Shown: one piece after another, positions 34,376-46,224 of the stretch | Numbering within the stretch: position 1 is the first letter of the stretch | Layout of the letters: every line of letters starts with the position of its first letter | NCBI RefSeq assembly: GCF_964656455.1 | Contig: NC_135719.1 | Coordinates: 69,800,283 to 69,864,282, forward strand | Direction: 5' to 3' | Origin: Halichoerus grypus | Taxonomy: Eukaryota > Chordata > Mammalia > Carnivora > Phocidae | Length of the DNA: 64,000 nt | Program-made: the position numbers and the translations under genes | Notes under the pieces: generated by a model | What the model was told of the DNA's origin: nothing | The model's database searches: none | Seen by the model: only the letters and a program-made list of their open reading frames with translations

Positions 34376-35889
34376 CTTTTCTACATCATCAACCTCCTCA
34401 CTCTGGTAGTCAGAAACAACATCCACAATCTCATCAATAGAATCATCGGTTTTCTCATTCTCATCTTCCTCATCCTCCTCTTCCAAATCCAAAACAGTCA
34501 AGTCAGCACTGCTTCGCCCACCCTTCTTCTCTTGCTTTGGTTGTATCTGTTCTTCTGACAGCAGTAAGTGACCTTGAAAATGTCCTTCCCCTCTGCTCCC
34601 TTTTGTAGCTCTCCTCGGAACAATGGAGAAGGCTGTAGGACTAGAAATCTTACTCCAAGAATCACATTCAGTTTTTAAAACTCTGATATTTTCAGTAGCT
34701 CCACTTTTTCCAAGTAGATCAGAGATGCCTTGTTCTTGTTGAAACACATCAGAATTTTCCTGACAGGTCTTTATTTCTTTAATTAACTGCTCATCTGCCT
34801 CTTTCTTGTATTCTTGTGAAGTTCCAACACATTTCTGGGTCAGAGGGCCCTTCAGGTGTTTTCTCCATCTCTCCCTAATACTGTCCTTCTCCAGAGAGTC
34901 TCCACATCCCTTTTCCTTGGCCTCTGGCTGTGGAAGAGATTGATGCTCCATAACTTTGCTCCCTGATAATTCGAGTTTACTTTCTTCCTTAGAGATGATT
35001 GGAAATTCACTAGATTTTTCCTCTGGATTTTCCAATCCTTTCTGCTGTTCCACTTTCACATCACCAAGCTTTTTAAGCTGTATATTACTTACACTTTGGA
35101 CTGTCACATTGCTGGCTTTTTTGGAAATGGTCTTAACTTCTAGAACAGTCACTTTTTCTTTGGAACTATTATGATTTCTAATCCCATACTCTTCATCAAC
35201 ATCTTTATAGTCTTCATCTATGCGTGACCCAGTGATATAGGAGTGCTGAGAAGGTTTAACAGTTATAGGACCCTCTTCTGTAAGAGATTCTTCATCTAAA
35301 TGATCACCCCCATCTCCCACAGAATCATGCAGGATTTCTTCTGAGGCAGTAGCCCCTGAGTTTTGCTTTATTACATTAGCTTCAGAATCTATAGTTTCTC
35401 CTTCTGACTGTAGGGCCTTCTTAGTATCCTGCTCTCTTTTTAAAAAGCTTGTTTCATCTTTCTGGTCTGCACTCTGAGACTCTCTCTTCATCTGAAGAGA
35501 AGCAACATGTTGAAGAATGGAACTGGGAACAGGCTTTTGTCCAGGGAGCTGCAACAAAGCAAAACTACCAGACTGGAGAGGAATAAGACTGGCTGTACCA
35601 ACAGGCTGCCCTCCTGAACTATAAGTTATTTTGGTTTCGGAGCCTGTTTTACTTGCAAAGCTTTGTGGTTCAGGAGGGGAAATCCTCAGGGTCAATGTAC
35701 CAGACTGAGACACAAAACTAGGTCCAGAAGAAAGCAATGATGGTGCCTGAGTGATAACATTCACTGGTGGAGAAGACCCAACAGCCTGAATTACAGGGTT
35801 CATAACAGAGAAAGCAGAGGATGAAGCAGAAGATGGTGGAGTCTCTGAAGGTTTGGAAGGAGTGGGTAACCGAATTCCCATCACAGAGC
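34376..35889 (-). CDS. MGA: MGA exon W8, large exon with acidic 3' end (residues 736-1240)
   Basis: The longest internal exon, 1514 bases, acceptor ttcttaccag. It opens GSVMGIRLPTPSKPSETPPS, runs through a Ser/Pro/Gln-rich region, then a charged Glu/Lys-rich region, and ends in an acidic block (LEEEDEEDENEKTDD, then SIDEIVDVVSDYQSEEVDDV). Several psi-K-x-E SUMO acceptor motifs are present (MKRE, LKRE, VKVE, LKTE), and VLDL and IVDVV beside acidic residues look like SUMO-interacting motifs (inference). The 3' border is ambiguous: AAG|gtggtg at 34376 or GTG|gtgagc at 34373, which differ by one valine. I give the first because it keeps VEK joined to NNCVEY, the form I recall for the human protein. 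Confidence 0.92.
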
Positions 35890-36071
35890 CTGGTAAGAAA
35901 AAAAAAATTTCCTTTTTAATTATCACTGCCTGTATCAAGACTCCTAAGGTATGCTTTTCTTTTTGGACAGGTTAACTCTAAGAGACTAAGAAATCCTACT
36001 GTATTAACATGCCATATGGCCAAATGATTCCACAAAAGAAAAACGCATCAGAAAAATCTCCAATTTTATAC

Positions 36072-36362
36072 CTGGGTTCCGAAACATAACAGGCTGTAAG
36101 CTGGGCTGGGTATTAGAGCCTCGAAGCTGATGCAAAGGGAGGAGCTGAACAATCTGCCCGTTAGGATGCCTGAATAGATTCATTCCACTTGGGCTCCTAA
36201 CAGGCTGCAAAACCATCCGATGCCCCTGAAGTTGTGTGTTTGGGACAGGTCTAAGAGTAGGAGAACCTTGCTGCACTGGAATCAGCAACAATCGAGGTCC
36301 AGTACGTTTCACTGTGTTAGGAGAGACCTGGGGAGTAGCCACTGGAATCTGAGGGGCATTTT
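36072..36362 (-). CDS. MGA: MGA exon W7 (residues 639-736 in part)
   Basis: 291 bases, acceptor gtttttcag, donor CCCAG|gtataa. It encodes ENAPQIPVATPQVSPNTVKR, then a hydrophobic and Gln/Pro-rich segment with repeated short beta-like pieces (PRLLLIPVQQGSP, GHRMVLQPVRSP, GQIVQLLPLHQLRG, QPVMFRNPG). Phase 1 at both ends makes it skippable in frame. No catalytic motif; this is part of the long linker between the T-box and bHLHZip. Confidence 0.93.
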
Positions 36363-36593
36363 CTGAAAAACAGGAAATGGAAACACAGTTATCAGAATTT
36401 CCCTTTAATACATGTTAGGAAAAAATTATGATGATATAGGATCTGACCACACTACAAATAATTTCTAATTTGAATTATACAGTTGGTGAAATCCTGTACC
36501 TCTAGCATATATTACTTAATAGTCCAATGGCTGAGAACAATTTATCTTAAAACCTAATTATCAAGACATTGTAGGACCTTACATTTAGAATGG

Positions 36594-36724
36594 TAAAAAA
36601 AGAAAGAAAGAAAGGAAGGAAGGAAGGAAGGAAGGAAGGAAGGAAGGAAGGAAGGAAGGAAGGAAAGGAAAGGAAGGAAGGAAGGAAAGGAAGGAAGAAA
36701 AGAAAGGAAGGAAAAAAAGAAAGC
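36594..36724 (+). repeat. (GGAA)n purine tract
   Basis: About 130 bases of almost pure A/G, mostly GGAA units, in the MGA intron between W6 and W7. On the MGA-sense strand it is TTCC-rich. The highest uninterrupted part is about 36610-36666. Confidence 0.98.
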
Positions 36725-37950
36725 ATCAATTGTCAAGAGGTGCATTTAAAAATAGAGATAATGCCTCTGCCTAATGAAAAATATGGCAGGCCTCTAAATC
36801 TGGATTCTCATTAAAGTTAAACATCATTCATGATAAAATTCTCTTCTTCAACCTTATAATTCAGGTTGTTAACGTTTACTAAAATTATGACTTCATTTCA
36901 CAGGTCATACTCAAGTAAGATAAAGTCCAGGACTAAAAATCATGAGGCATAAGAAACTCCTTGGCTTTTAAAATTCACTGACAAATAACCAAAGCATAAA
37001 GATCTGTGGAAATTATTTTTCAGAAGGAAAAAAAAATACATACCCCCAAAAAATGGAATGAAATTAAGAGACATCAAAGAAGCAGGGAAATAAAGCCTGG
37101 TTAGGAAGAGGCAAAAGATAGTTTTAAAACAAACAGAAAAAGCAAAAATTTAATGCAGAAGATGTGAATTTAAAAAAATTTCAAACCATTAATAGTACCT
37201 AAAGACCCATTTTAATGTTTGGAAGGGATATTTAGAAATACTGAAGACATAGAAAAAAACAGTGTGAATAATCTACAGATAGATTTTTGGTCATGGGGAT
37301 AAAAAGGCAGGAATAACGATAACAGTATGCAGAAATGAAACAAATCTAACATTACCATTCAAATTAGTGAACTTACTTAACATTATTAATAAATATTTTT
37401 GTTAGCTTGTCGCTAAAGAGAAAAATCAACAAACCAAACAAATCAGTTTAACATGGAGACTATTAATCACTCTACCCACAAAACATACCAAACTTCTAAA
37501 AGGAAATTATGCTCCTAACATTTACATGACAAATTATATATAAGATCCAGAACTACTCTTGGAAATGAAATAAAATGCAAAAACCAAACTGTTCCAGGGA
37601 GGTAAAAATGTGCAATTTAAATAAAAAACATCTTAACGTAATTTAAGAAACACATTAAAGCATTCTTAATTTCCTGAACATTTCTATTCAAAGAACATTT
37701 TAGGGAGTGATTCAAACCCAAAGCACTCTAATCCAGAGAATGAAAGCAGCTTTTAATACACACACTAAATATGTGATTATTTATTCACATACAGGTGAGG
37801 GCAAGAAGGGAAAAGAAAAAGAAGGGAAGTTAAACGAGAAAGTCACAGATGTCTAAGTGCCCGAGTTGGGATCCTCTTTGTGAACCTAGAACAAAATTAC
37901 ACACACTTAGAAGTTATCAGAGTTAGCTCCATTTAAAATAGAGCAGTTAA

Positions 37951-38151
37951 GGGGCACCTGGGTGGCTCAGTTGTTAAGCATCTGCCATCTGCTCAGATCA
38001 TGATCCCGGGGTCCTGGGATCGAGCCCCGCGTCAGGCTCCCTGCTTGGTGGGAAGCCTGCTTCTCCCTCTCCCACTCCCCCTGCTTGTGTTCCCTCTCTA
38101 ACTGTGTCTCTGTCAGATAAATGAATAAAATCTTAAAAAATAAAATAAAAT
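37951..38151 (+). mobile_element. SINEC
   Basis: Exact duplication aaaatagagcagttaa at 37935-37950 and 38152-38167. Confidence 0.96.
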
Positions 38152-38768
38152 AAAATAGAGCAGTTAAGAAAATCTGTTAACATTATTTCCTCAAGTAGTA
38201 TTACAGAAGATATTTTTAGATGGTATATGGATATAGAGAATCACCGTATCACATTGTCAGAAAGTTAATTTCTTTTTCAATCTTCTGATTATATACAAAA
38301 GAAAATACCAGTCTTTGATATTACATCAGCATTTTCTTGGTTTCTTCATTAACAGAGTGCAAGCCACATGTTAACATATGGTAGCTAGCTAGAATATATT
38401 TCTTGTTATTATTCTTTCCAGTGTATGAACCTCTTGTTATGGCAAGTAATGTTGGTTTTTGCTTTTAAAAATACATTTAAGCAAACAAAGAAGTTGATTT
38501 AAATAAAAATATTAAGTCAGTAATAGTACAAATGAGAATCGGAGCAAATACCTCAATGTATATTCCAAGTGACTGGAATCTGAGAAACCGCGAACTACAA
38601 AAAGCTAAACTACTTCATAGTTTCACTACAGAATTTAAAAAGGTTGGAATCCATGCCGTTTAGAAAATCTCAGTTAAAATATAACAGGATATAAAAGCCC
38701 TTAGCCTGGCTGTAGCATGGCAGAAGCCCTCTGCTCTCTCTTTTTTAATTAAAAAGAAGCACACACAG

Positions 38769-38998
38769 GGATGCCTGGGTGGCTCAGTCAGTTAAGTGTC
38801 TGCCTTCGGCTCAGGTCATAATCCTATATTCTCAGGTCCTGGGATGGAGCCCCACATCAGGCTTCCTGCTCAGTGGGGAGCCTGCTTCTCCCTCTGCCTG
38901 CCACTCCCCCCACATGTGTGCACGCACACGTGCGCACAGGCTCTCTCTCTGGCAGATGAATAAATGAAATCTTTAAAAAAAAAAAAAAAAAAAAAAGC
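38769..38998 (+). mobile_element. SINEC
   Basis: Duplication agcacacacag at 38758-38768 and 38999-39009; contains a short gtgtgcacgcacacgtgcgc run. Confidence 0.92.
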
Positions 38999-39519
38999 AG
39001 CACACACAGCCCCCACCCCACCCCCGCCAAAAGGGAACACCTACATTTGGGTTCTCTCCTCAGAGATATGCAATCCTAGATCTCAGCACACAGCAGTGCA
39101 CTTTGTCCTGTGCCCATCTTGATGGCCACTCTACTGGCTCAGAACTCCACTCCCACATGCATTATTTCAGATTCAATATTTCCATTATAATGTTTCTGAG
39201 TATTTTTAATCTCCTCAGAAAATCTCCAGCCCCACACTAAACCATCTGTCAAGGCTGTTCAATTTATTTCCAAAGTACCAATTATGGTTTTTATCAGTGC
39301 TCGGGTTACAAAGTTGCAGAGATTTTCAGTGATTTATCCTAACCGATATTAGCCATGAGGTCTATTATTTTTAGTGTTCAGTTTTGCAGATCCATGTATC
39401 ATGTTACAGCAGAAACACCTACACTGTTACCCTGATATATCTGTAATCCTATCAAAACCGCAAGTTTTATAAAAACAGCTGTACAGTAGGTAAACCAGCT
39501 AGTAACATCTAAGCCTTAC

Positions 39520-40146
39520 CTGGTCTCTGGCTCACTGGTGGACTCCCATCAATTCCCGAGAGTATAATGGGAACAGAGCCCAGAGATGAAGTTGGTGTGG
39601 TCACCATGGAGGAAGATGCAGCTGTGGTCACCACGACTATGGAGGTGGAGGCAGTGGAAGCAACAGGAAGAGTTATAGTTGGAGGAGATGCTACCAAAGA
39701 CTTAGGAAAAGCAACTGAAGCCACAGGGGTAGTTATCCCAGTCGTTTTGATAAGGTTCACAGTGGCTGTAGACTGGGAAGGTGTTACAGGGGTGCTGGTA
39801 TTAGTTTCAGAAACCTCAACAACCCCTGCAGTGGTGGCACCAGAAGAGTAAGTAGTTTCTTTAGTTCCCACGTCAGAAATAGCAGTCATAGGTGTCACAG
39901 CAGTAACATTCTCTAAAAACACTTGAGGGGTGGTAGTAGTGACAGCAGCAGTCACAGGGCTGCACACCTGAACTGGCTCAGAAGAAACCACAGGTGTGAC
40001 GACCATTACTGGAGAAGGTCTGATACTGAACTTCTGTGGCCCTGTTAGGGGTTGGGGTGTGCTAACTCCAGGTATCTTCTGCTGCAGGGCTCCAACTTTA
40101 CTCATCACAAACTGTGTGAACACACCACCAGGAGAGGGTCGAGCCG
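39520..40146 (-). CDS. MGA: MGA exon W6, Thr/Val/Ser-rich, likely optional (residues 430-639 in part)
   Basis: 627 bases, acceptor tttatttgcag, donor CCAG|gtaagg. It encodes RPSPGGVFTQFVMSKVGALQ and then a long low-complexity stretch dominated by Thr, Val, Ser, Ala and Pro (for example SPVTAAVTTTTPQVF, PVASTASTSIVVVTTAASSS), ending GSPPVSQRP. Splice phase is the same at both ends, so skipping keeps the frame and removes 209 residues. From memory, two human MGA isoforms of 3065 and 2856 residues differ by exactly 209 residues, so this is probably the alternative exon; that link is inference from length. The composition resembles the Thr/Ser-rich linkers of transcription cofactors that are often O-glycosylated. 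Confidence 0.93.
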
Positions 40147-41436
40147 CTGCAAATAAAAATTTGCAGGTCAAAAATCTTCAGTTCTCATATTTTATCCTCT
40201 TAGTGATTGTGTTTATCAACATTTATTGCGCACCACTGGGTCAATTTCTTACAGGTACCACCTACCTGCATGGTATGTGCCAATTTCCACCCATAGAAAT
40301 CAAACACTTCTCTCAAACCAAACCAAACCTTTACAATACTATGAAAGGGATTAAAATTGGGTGTTCCTACCAAGATTCTTTGGACTGTGCAATATAGCCA
40401 AATTGCCAGGACACTAAAAAGACAATATATAGCAGCACACAACTTCATCATCTAAAACAGTGAAGAAAGTAAGGAGCATTTTTTCTCCCCTAACTCTAAT
40501 TTTAAAACTTGTTTCACCACTTCCTCCTGTCCCAGCACCTCCACCTCTTTATTACTGCTATCCTGTCATGAGACAGTGAAGTTTTACATATTTCTAAAAT
40601 GTATAAAGACACTTTTCAAAAGAGGGCAGGATAGGACTTAAAAATCACCAGTTAAAGCTGCTTTGTTTAAAAAGGTAAAATGGGGTCTTTTTAAGGCATA
40701 CAATGCTTGTCCTCCATCTTCATATAACTCCAGCTTTCAGCCAGATATTTCAATTTCCCATCAGAGGAATAAGAATACAGCAATGGACACTTACACTTAA
40801 TATTCCTAAACAGATTTGAACAAAAAGAAGAATTCAATAAACTGACTATATACACTCTAAATACTAAAACACAAATGCTTTCAAGAAGGTAGTTTATTAG
40901 ACTCTAGCACCGAAATGTTAAACAAATGAGGTTTTCATTCACAGAACAGGATGAATAGAATAAATCAACACTTCCAAACTTATGTTTTACAAGAGCCTTT
41001 TATTCTAAGCCTATACTACAAACTCAACTCCCTTGGATATGCTAGCTCCTTGGTTTCCTAAGTTCAAGGAACATACATTTGATGGGTTACAAAAATACCA
41101 GTGCCCATAAAAGAAATATTAAATTACGTAAAATATTTAAGAATAAGTCTTCCCTTTTTAAAAACAAAATTAAAAACCTAAGTCTTCTCTATATTAATAA
41201 AACCCATCTAAAAGTCTGGAAATAACTATTAACTAGAGTTCAATTCGTCTACTATCATAGGTAATCAGGAAGAGTTACCAAAAACGGACAAAAGTTAGGC
41301 AAGACAGACATCAAGAGTAAGAATAATGCCAAATTCTACATTTCTCTAATTTTCACAATCTCCATACCTGGCCAGTATCCCCTGGACAAGCACCAAGGCA
41401 CAGGCCTTTCTAATACATATATACAGTCCAACTTAC

Positions 41437-41734
41437 CAATTGGTCTTTTTGCCGGGACAAATGCCTTCAGATTCTTCCCAGGGCGATTTGTTGTAGCGCC
41501 AGAGGAGGATGCCGTTTTGCAATTGGATGTTGAAGGCAACAGGGTACGTGGTTTCCTGGATGCAGCCACCTTGGCATTGGATGCTACCTTGGAGATGACA
41601 GTACTGAGGGTTGAGAGGTCCAGGACTGAGGGTCGCAACCTGCCTGTGATATAAGCAGCTAGCCTATTGGCTGGATGCAATGCCCCCATCTGTCCCAATA
41701 GCAACTTAGCCTGCGGGTAACTCTTACCATTAAC
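41437..41734 (-). CDS. MGA: MGA exon W5 (residues 331-430 in part)
   Basis: 298 bases, acceptor tttcag and a strong donor TTG|gtaagt. It starts VNGKSYPQAKLLLGQMGALH, passes through a hydrophobic helix (NRLAAYITGRL), then a serine/lysine-rich basic part (KVASNAKVAASRKPRT, NRPGKNLKAFVPAKRPI). The basic stretches are plausible nuclear-localisation or DNA/nucleosome contact regions (inference). It begins in phase 0 and ends with one base of a split codon that completes as alanine in W6. Confidence 0.92.
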
Positions 41735-43983
41735 CTGAAACAAGTGGCAAAGAGAAATTCTGTAAAGATAAAATTCTCTTGCTAACTTATCTCCCTTGAC
41801 AGGGGTTTCATTTTTACAAGGTTTTAAAAGTCTATCTTTCAGATTTAAAGGGAAAAAGAAACGGACTTTTTCCATTTGATATATAATCTGAGTATTAGAA
41901 GGTGGGAAAAAAAAAAGCTGCCATCTGATATTCTGAACTAATCTCATCTTTATTTTGGTAGTTTGGAAACAGAGTATCTTAGAAACCCATCATATCTGCT
42001 CCTAGATTTGTGAGAGATACAGTCAAATCTAAGGAATCATCCAACAGTTTTACTTAATAAGCAATTCTGGTTAAACTATTAACAATCACCAGCAAAAAAT
42101 GAATAACTATGTTCCACAGAATCTCTCTGACAAGACCAAGGAGGCATAATGGAGCCCTCTCAAGGGTCCTTTCAAGCATCCCTCATATTTGAAAAATATA
42201 TGGTAAGTCTACTTTTAAGTTATAAAAGGCCATTGTTTTAATATCCTAAGCCAAAAGGTCCCCTCAGTTTTTAGTTTTCAAAAAACTCAACTCTGAAGAT
42301 CCTATCATCTCTTGGACAAAACCTGAGCTCAAGATAAATGCTAGGAGAAACTCAATTGTAACTTTAGAAACAATCACTGAGCCATCAGAAGAAAGTAATC
42401 AATAAATGAGGTAAAGATTTTTCTCTACTGCCTGAGTTGACATATTACCCATCTGGGGCAGCACAATTGCTTTTTTAAAAAAGAAAGAAAAACAAAACCT
42501 TCCCTAATTTTCTTACCCATGTTCTCAAAGTCCTATTCCTGGGTGACTAGAGAAGACAATCTTTTCTGTTCCTCCTTTCCATCACTGAAAAGGGGGAGAG
42601 GGTGAAGTGGTGGAGAAACTCCTACTCTCTAAATTGGTAAAGAGAATAGCTACAGAAAGCCACCCTCTCCTCAAAGACACAAAATTACACTTTACTACTT
42701 AAGTGAAACCATGATTATTCCCAGATAGATCAGGAATACCTCTGCCTTGAGTTTGATATAAAGAATGTGATCTTTCCATCCTAAAGGAAAATTTACTATA
42801 GTTTTTCAGGGTCTCTGGAGGTCTAGGTCAGATACCCTTATCTTCTCCTTGGGGACTTGCTCTGAAGACTATTCAACAGCTTCCCTAAAGCCTACATTAC
42901 AGTGGCCTGACTGCTTATGCAAATTCATATTTTATGGCGGCTTTCTGAGTCCTAGACAGGAGAGGAGAACATAAATTTCTATACCTGTATTTCAGGGGGG
43001 GCCAAGTCTCACTAGAAATAAGCTCAGTTAGGTCTCTGTTCTCAAAGTATCAATCAATAAATGAAATATGAAGAAAACACTATTCTCCTCATTATTAAGA
43101 GTTTAAGAAATACGAACAGAAGCAGTTACATAGCACCATCAAGAGTAAACTGCAATAAAAAGTTTTTAATTAAATAGATCAGTCATATTATTAATGGGAC
43201 AGTCCACAGCCCAGAGAAGTGGTCAAACTAGTAAAGTGAAGTAACCTTATTAGCAAGAATGTCAGACACTTCCACCCATTTGCTACTCTGACATAAAAGT
43301 GCATTTAATATCACTGAGCAAGAGGAGAAAACCTTTTTAATTACATTTTAATTTAAAACTTCTCCTTCCAAGGATTTTCTAGATGCCAGTGTAATTTTAC
43401 TAATATAACCTGCTTGAATTACTAAACAGGAAGGATTTATTTGTACTATGACAATGATTATATTAGCAAAAACCCTACTATGGACCAAATAAAGAAAAAA
43501 AAATGAACTGTGGCTCCATTTTTTAAAGTTTTATACATCTGAGTAACACCTTACAAAATTAAAATTTTCTCCAAGTTTCCAAATATATACTGCTCTCTTA
43601 CAATCAATTTCCCCTTGTTTTGTTTTGAAAGCTATTTGTTAATAATAATCCCAAGAACTAGACGGAACTCCTTAGTATCCTGTTTAGTTGTCAAAGTATC
43701 ACTAGAGCCCAAGCAATAAAATTTTAAGAGTAGGAACTTTCTGAGAAGACTGGAAATAAAATCAAAAACGAATATAGGGCTCTACAGTTCTGTTTGTAAA
43801 TTTGTCAAAAATTCACTCTAGGTATGCATCTAAACTAGGCCTATTACAAAAAGAGATGATTTTGTCACCCAGTTCCCAGGAAATGTGAAGATAAATGATA
43901 AAACGCCCACAAAGGGCTCTGAAAAATCAAGATGTTACCTAAGTAGAAAAAGGTGCTACATCCAGATTAAAGGTAATTCTCAC

Positions 43984-44498
43984 CTGGATAAGCCCAGATG
44001 TGCTTGAACTGGGTTTACGTTTATAGGCCACAAGCTTCCCTGCAGGAGAAAGCCCTGCATAAAAAGGCAGACCTTTGCCTCCATGTAATCTCTCCCTCAC
44101 TGAATCCAGGGCATCTGTCTGCACAGGAGAGATATCATCCATTTTCCCAGGGGATAATGGACCATCAGGAGTCTCTGATCCAGATTTCTCAGCCATATCA
44201 TCTTGGTCTTGGCATGATGGCATAGAGATTTTCACACGAGAAGAATAAACAGGAGGGTTCTTCTCACCCCGGCTCTTTCGCTGAGAAGCCAACTCAATGA
44301 TGAAGCTGCCCACCTTAAGTGACTGTGGCATGTTGCTATTGATGTGCTGGGATAAGATGCTCAAAATCTTGTTCCGATCCTCCTCCCAGTTGCAGTCTGA
44401 GATGATTTCTATCAGTTTGGTGGGACCACCTGGTGACCTCTGATGCACATAGGAGGTAGAGGATTCCCCTTCATTGCAGGAAGATTTCCAGCTTTTTT
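43984..44498 (-). CDS. MGA: MGA exon W4 (residues 159-330)
   Basis: 515 bases. The acceptor is ttccttatcag at 44499 upward; the donor is CCAG|gtgaga. The reading starts EKSWKSSCNEGES and includes HQRSPGGPTKLIEIISDCNW, a mixed helical region (NKILSILSQHINSNMPQSLK VGSF) and an acidic DQDDMAEK segment, ending SSTSGLIQ. The upstream border matters: the only ATG-like start available in the exon is well inside it and is not a translation start, because the open frame continues back to the acceptor and joins the W3 frame. The IIxDCNWEEDRNKILSILSQHI part looks like a folded or partner-binding helix pair (inference). Confidence 0.92.
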
Positions 44499-44563
44499 CT
44501 GATAAGGAATTGAAAGATATTTCTGCATCACAGCATTTTGTACTGAACTTTAAAAGATTTTTA

Positions 44564-44746
44564 GGGACACCTAGGTGGCTCAGTCAGTTAAGCATCTGCC
44601 TTCGGCTCAGGTCATGATCCCAGGGTCCTGGGATTGAGTCCCACATTGGGCTCCCTGCTCAGCGAGGAGTCTGCTTCTCCCTCTGCCCACTGCTCCCTCT
44701 GCTTGTGCTCTCTCTCTCCGACAAATAAATAAATTAAAAAAAATAA
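44564..44746 (+). mobile_element. SINEC
   Basis: Duplication taaaagattttta at 44551-44563 and 44747-44759. About 65 bases upstream (transcript sense) of the W4 acceptor. Confidence 0.92.
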
Positions 44747-45034
44747 TAAAAGATTTTTATTTTCCCTGGGTTCTCAGAAAAGTGCCAATGGCACAGAAAT
44801 TGAGCACTTGCCCAGTGTCTGAATCCCATGTACTTTCAGTGGTAATTTAACAACTCACAATTTGGGACTTTTCCATGAAAAATAGTCCAGAGAATCGATA
44901 TCCTGCTGCCAGGGGTCACTAATAAAAAGAGAGTCCCACCTTAAGACTGCTCTAAAAAGCCATGACTATTATGTAAGTATTACCTTGCAAACAAAGCATG
45001 ACCTACAACCAAGGTTAAGATTTGATTTGGTTTA

Positions 45035-45237
45035 GGGCACCTGGGCGGCTCAGTTGTTTAAGCGACTGCCTTCAGCTCAGGTCATGATCCTGGAGTCCCA
45101 GGATCGAGTCCCGCATCGGGCTCCCTGCTCAGCAGGGAGTCTGCTTCTCCCTCTGACCCTCCCCCCTCTCATGTGCTCTCTCTCTCTCATTCTCTCTCTC
45201 AAATAAATAAAATCTTTAAAAAAAAAAAAAAAAAAAA
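45035..45237 (+). mobile_element. SINEC
   Basis: Near-exact duplication aagatttgatttggttta / aagatttgatatagttta at 45017-45034 and 45238-45255. Confidence 0.94.
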
Positions 45238-45716
45238 AGATTTGATATAGTTTAGTGTTCTGCTATCCATACAGGAAAAGCAAAAACACTTGCAAGATGC
45301 TTTGTAACATGTGATGGGTCTACCCATCAATCCTAAAGAACAAGAGAGAGAATATTGTGGTTAAAAAGTGTTTTCTACTTCTAATTTCTACTGCAAATAC
45401 TTCTGAATTACTTCTGTGACTCTAGATATGACTGCTCCATTTCTACATTATGTGAAGATTATTTAGCTCACCAGGTATTTATATTCATGACAACATGTTA
45501 ACTGAATGTCTATTTCACTGGACACCTAGATTTCTACATCATAGTCTCCCAACCAATGTTCTAATGACAAGTATGTCAGGATATAGATGCCCTCAGCCTT
45601 CAAGGTGGTTGTGTTCTCAGACAGGTTCTCTCCACCCCAGCAGCCTCCCCCACATAACCTCAATGTGCTATAAAAATAGTATCACTTTTCATGTGTATTA
45701 AGCCATTAAAGGGGAG

Positions 45717-45927
45717 GGGGGCGCACACCTGGGTGGCTCAGTCGGTTAAACGTTCAACTCTGATTTCAGCTCAGGTCATGATCTAGGGCTCCTGGGATCA
45801 AGCCCCACATTGGGCCCCATGCTCAGCTGGGAGTCTGCTTGAGGACTCTCTCTCCCTTTCCCTCCACCCCTACCCCAACTTATGCTATCTTTAAAAAAAA
45901 AAATAAATAAATCTTAAAAAAGAGAGA
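45717..45927 (+). mobile_element. SINEC, divergent type
   Basis: Head cacacctgggtggctcagtc, body caactctgatttcagctcag; borders approximate. Confidence 0.88.
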
Positions 45928-46151
45928 GAAGCACTAACCGTATCCTAAATGTCTCTTGCAATAACATGCCATATCAACAGGAATGAATTTTATTTCTAAG
46001 GAGTGATAAACAGACCGAATAATAGGAAAAGACCTCTATCGTCTCTATTTTTAGCAGAAGCTAGAAAAGGGGTAGGTAAAAATGTTTTGGTGTATGTGTG
46101 TGCCCTCCTTAATTACTATAAAATGATTTAAGACTTAATTTTCAAACAGAC

Positions 46152-46224
46152 CTTGCGATTTATCAGAATCATCCTCTAGGTCACAGGTGATTGGTTTCAA
46201 GGGCTGCTGTTCAGAATCAGGCTC
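46152..46224 (-). CDS. MGA: MGA exon W3 (residues 135-159 in part)
   Basis: A short exon of 73 bases with acceptor ctttag and donor CAAG|gtctgt (weak at +4 to +6). It encodes EPDSEQQPLKPITCDLEDDS followed by DKSQ and contributes one base to the next codon. It is acidic and probably unstructured. The length is not a multiple of three, so skipping it would shift the frame. Confidence 0.9.

Noticed and set aside
36547..36814. ORFs rich in KERKKGRKEGRKEG and FLPSFLPSFLPS
   Set aside because: Translations of the GGAA tract on both strands.
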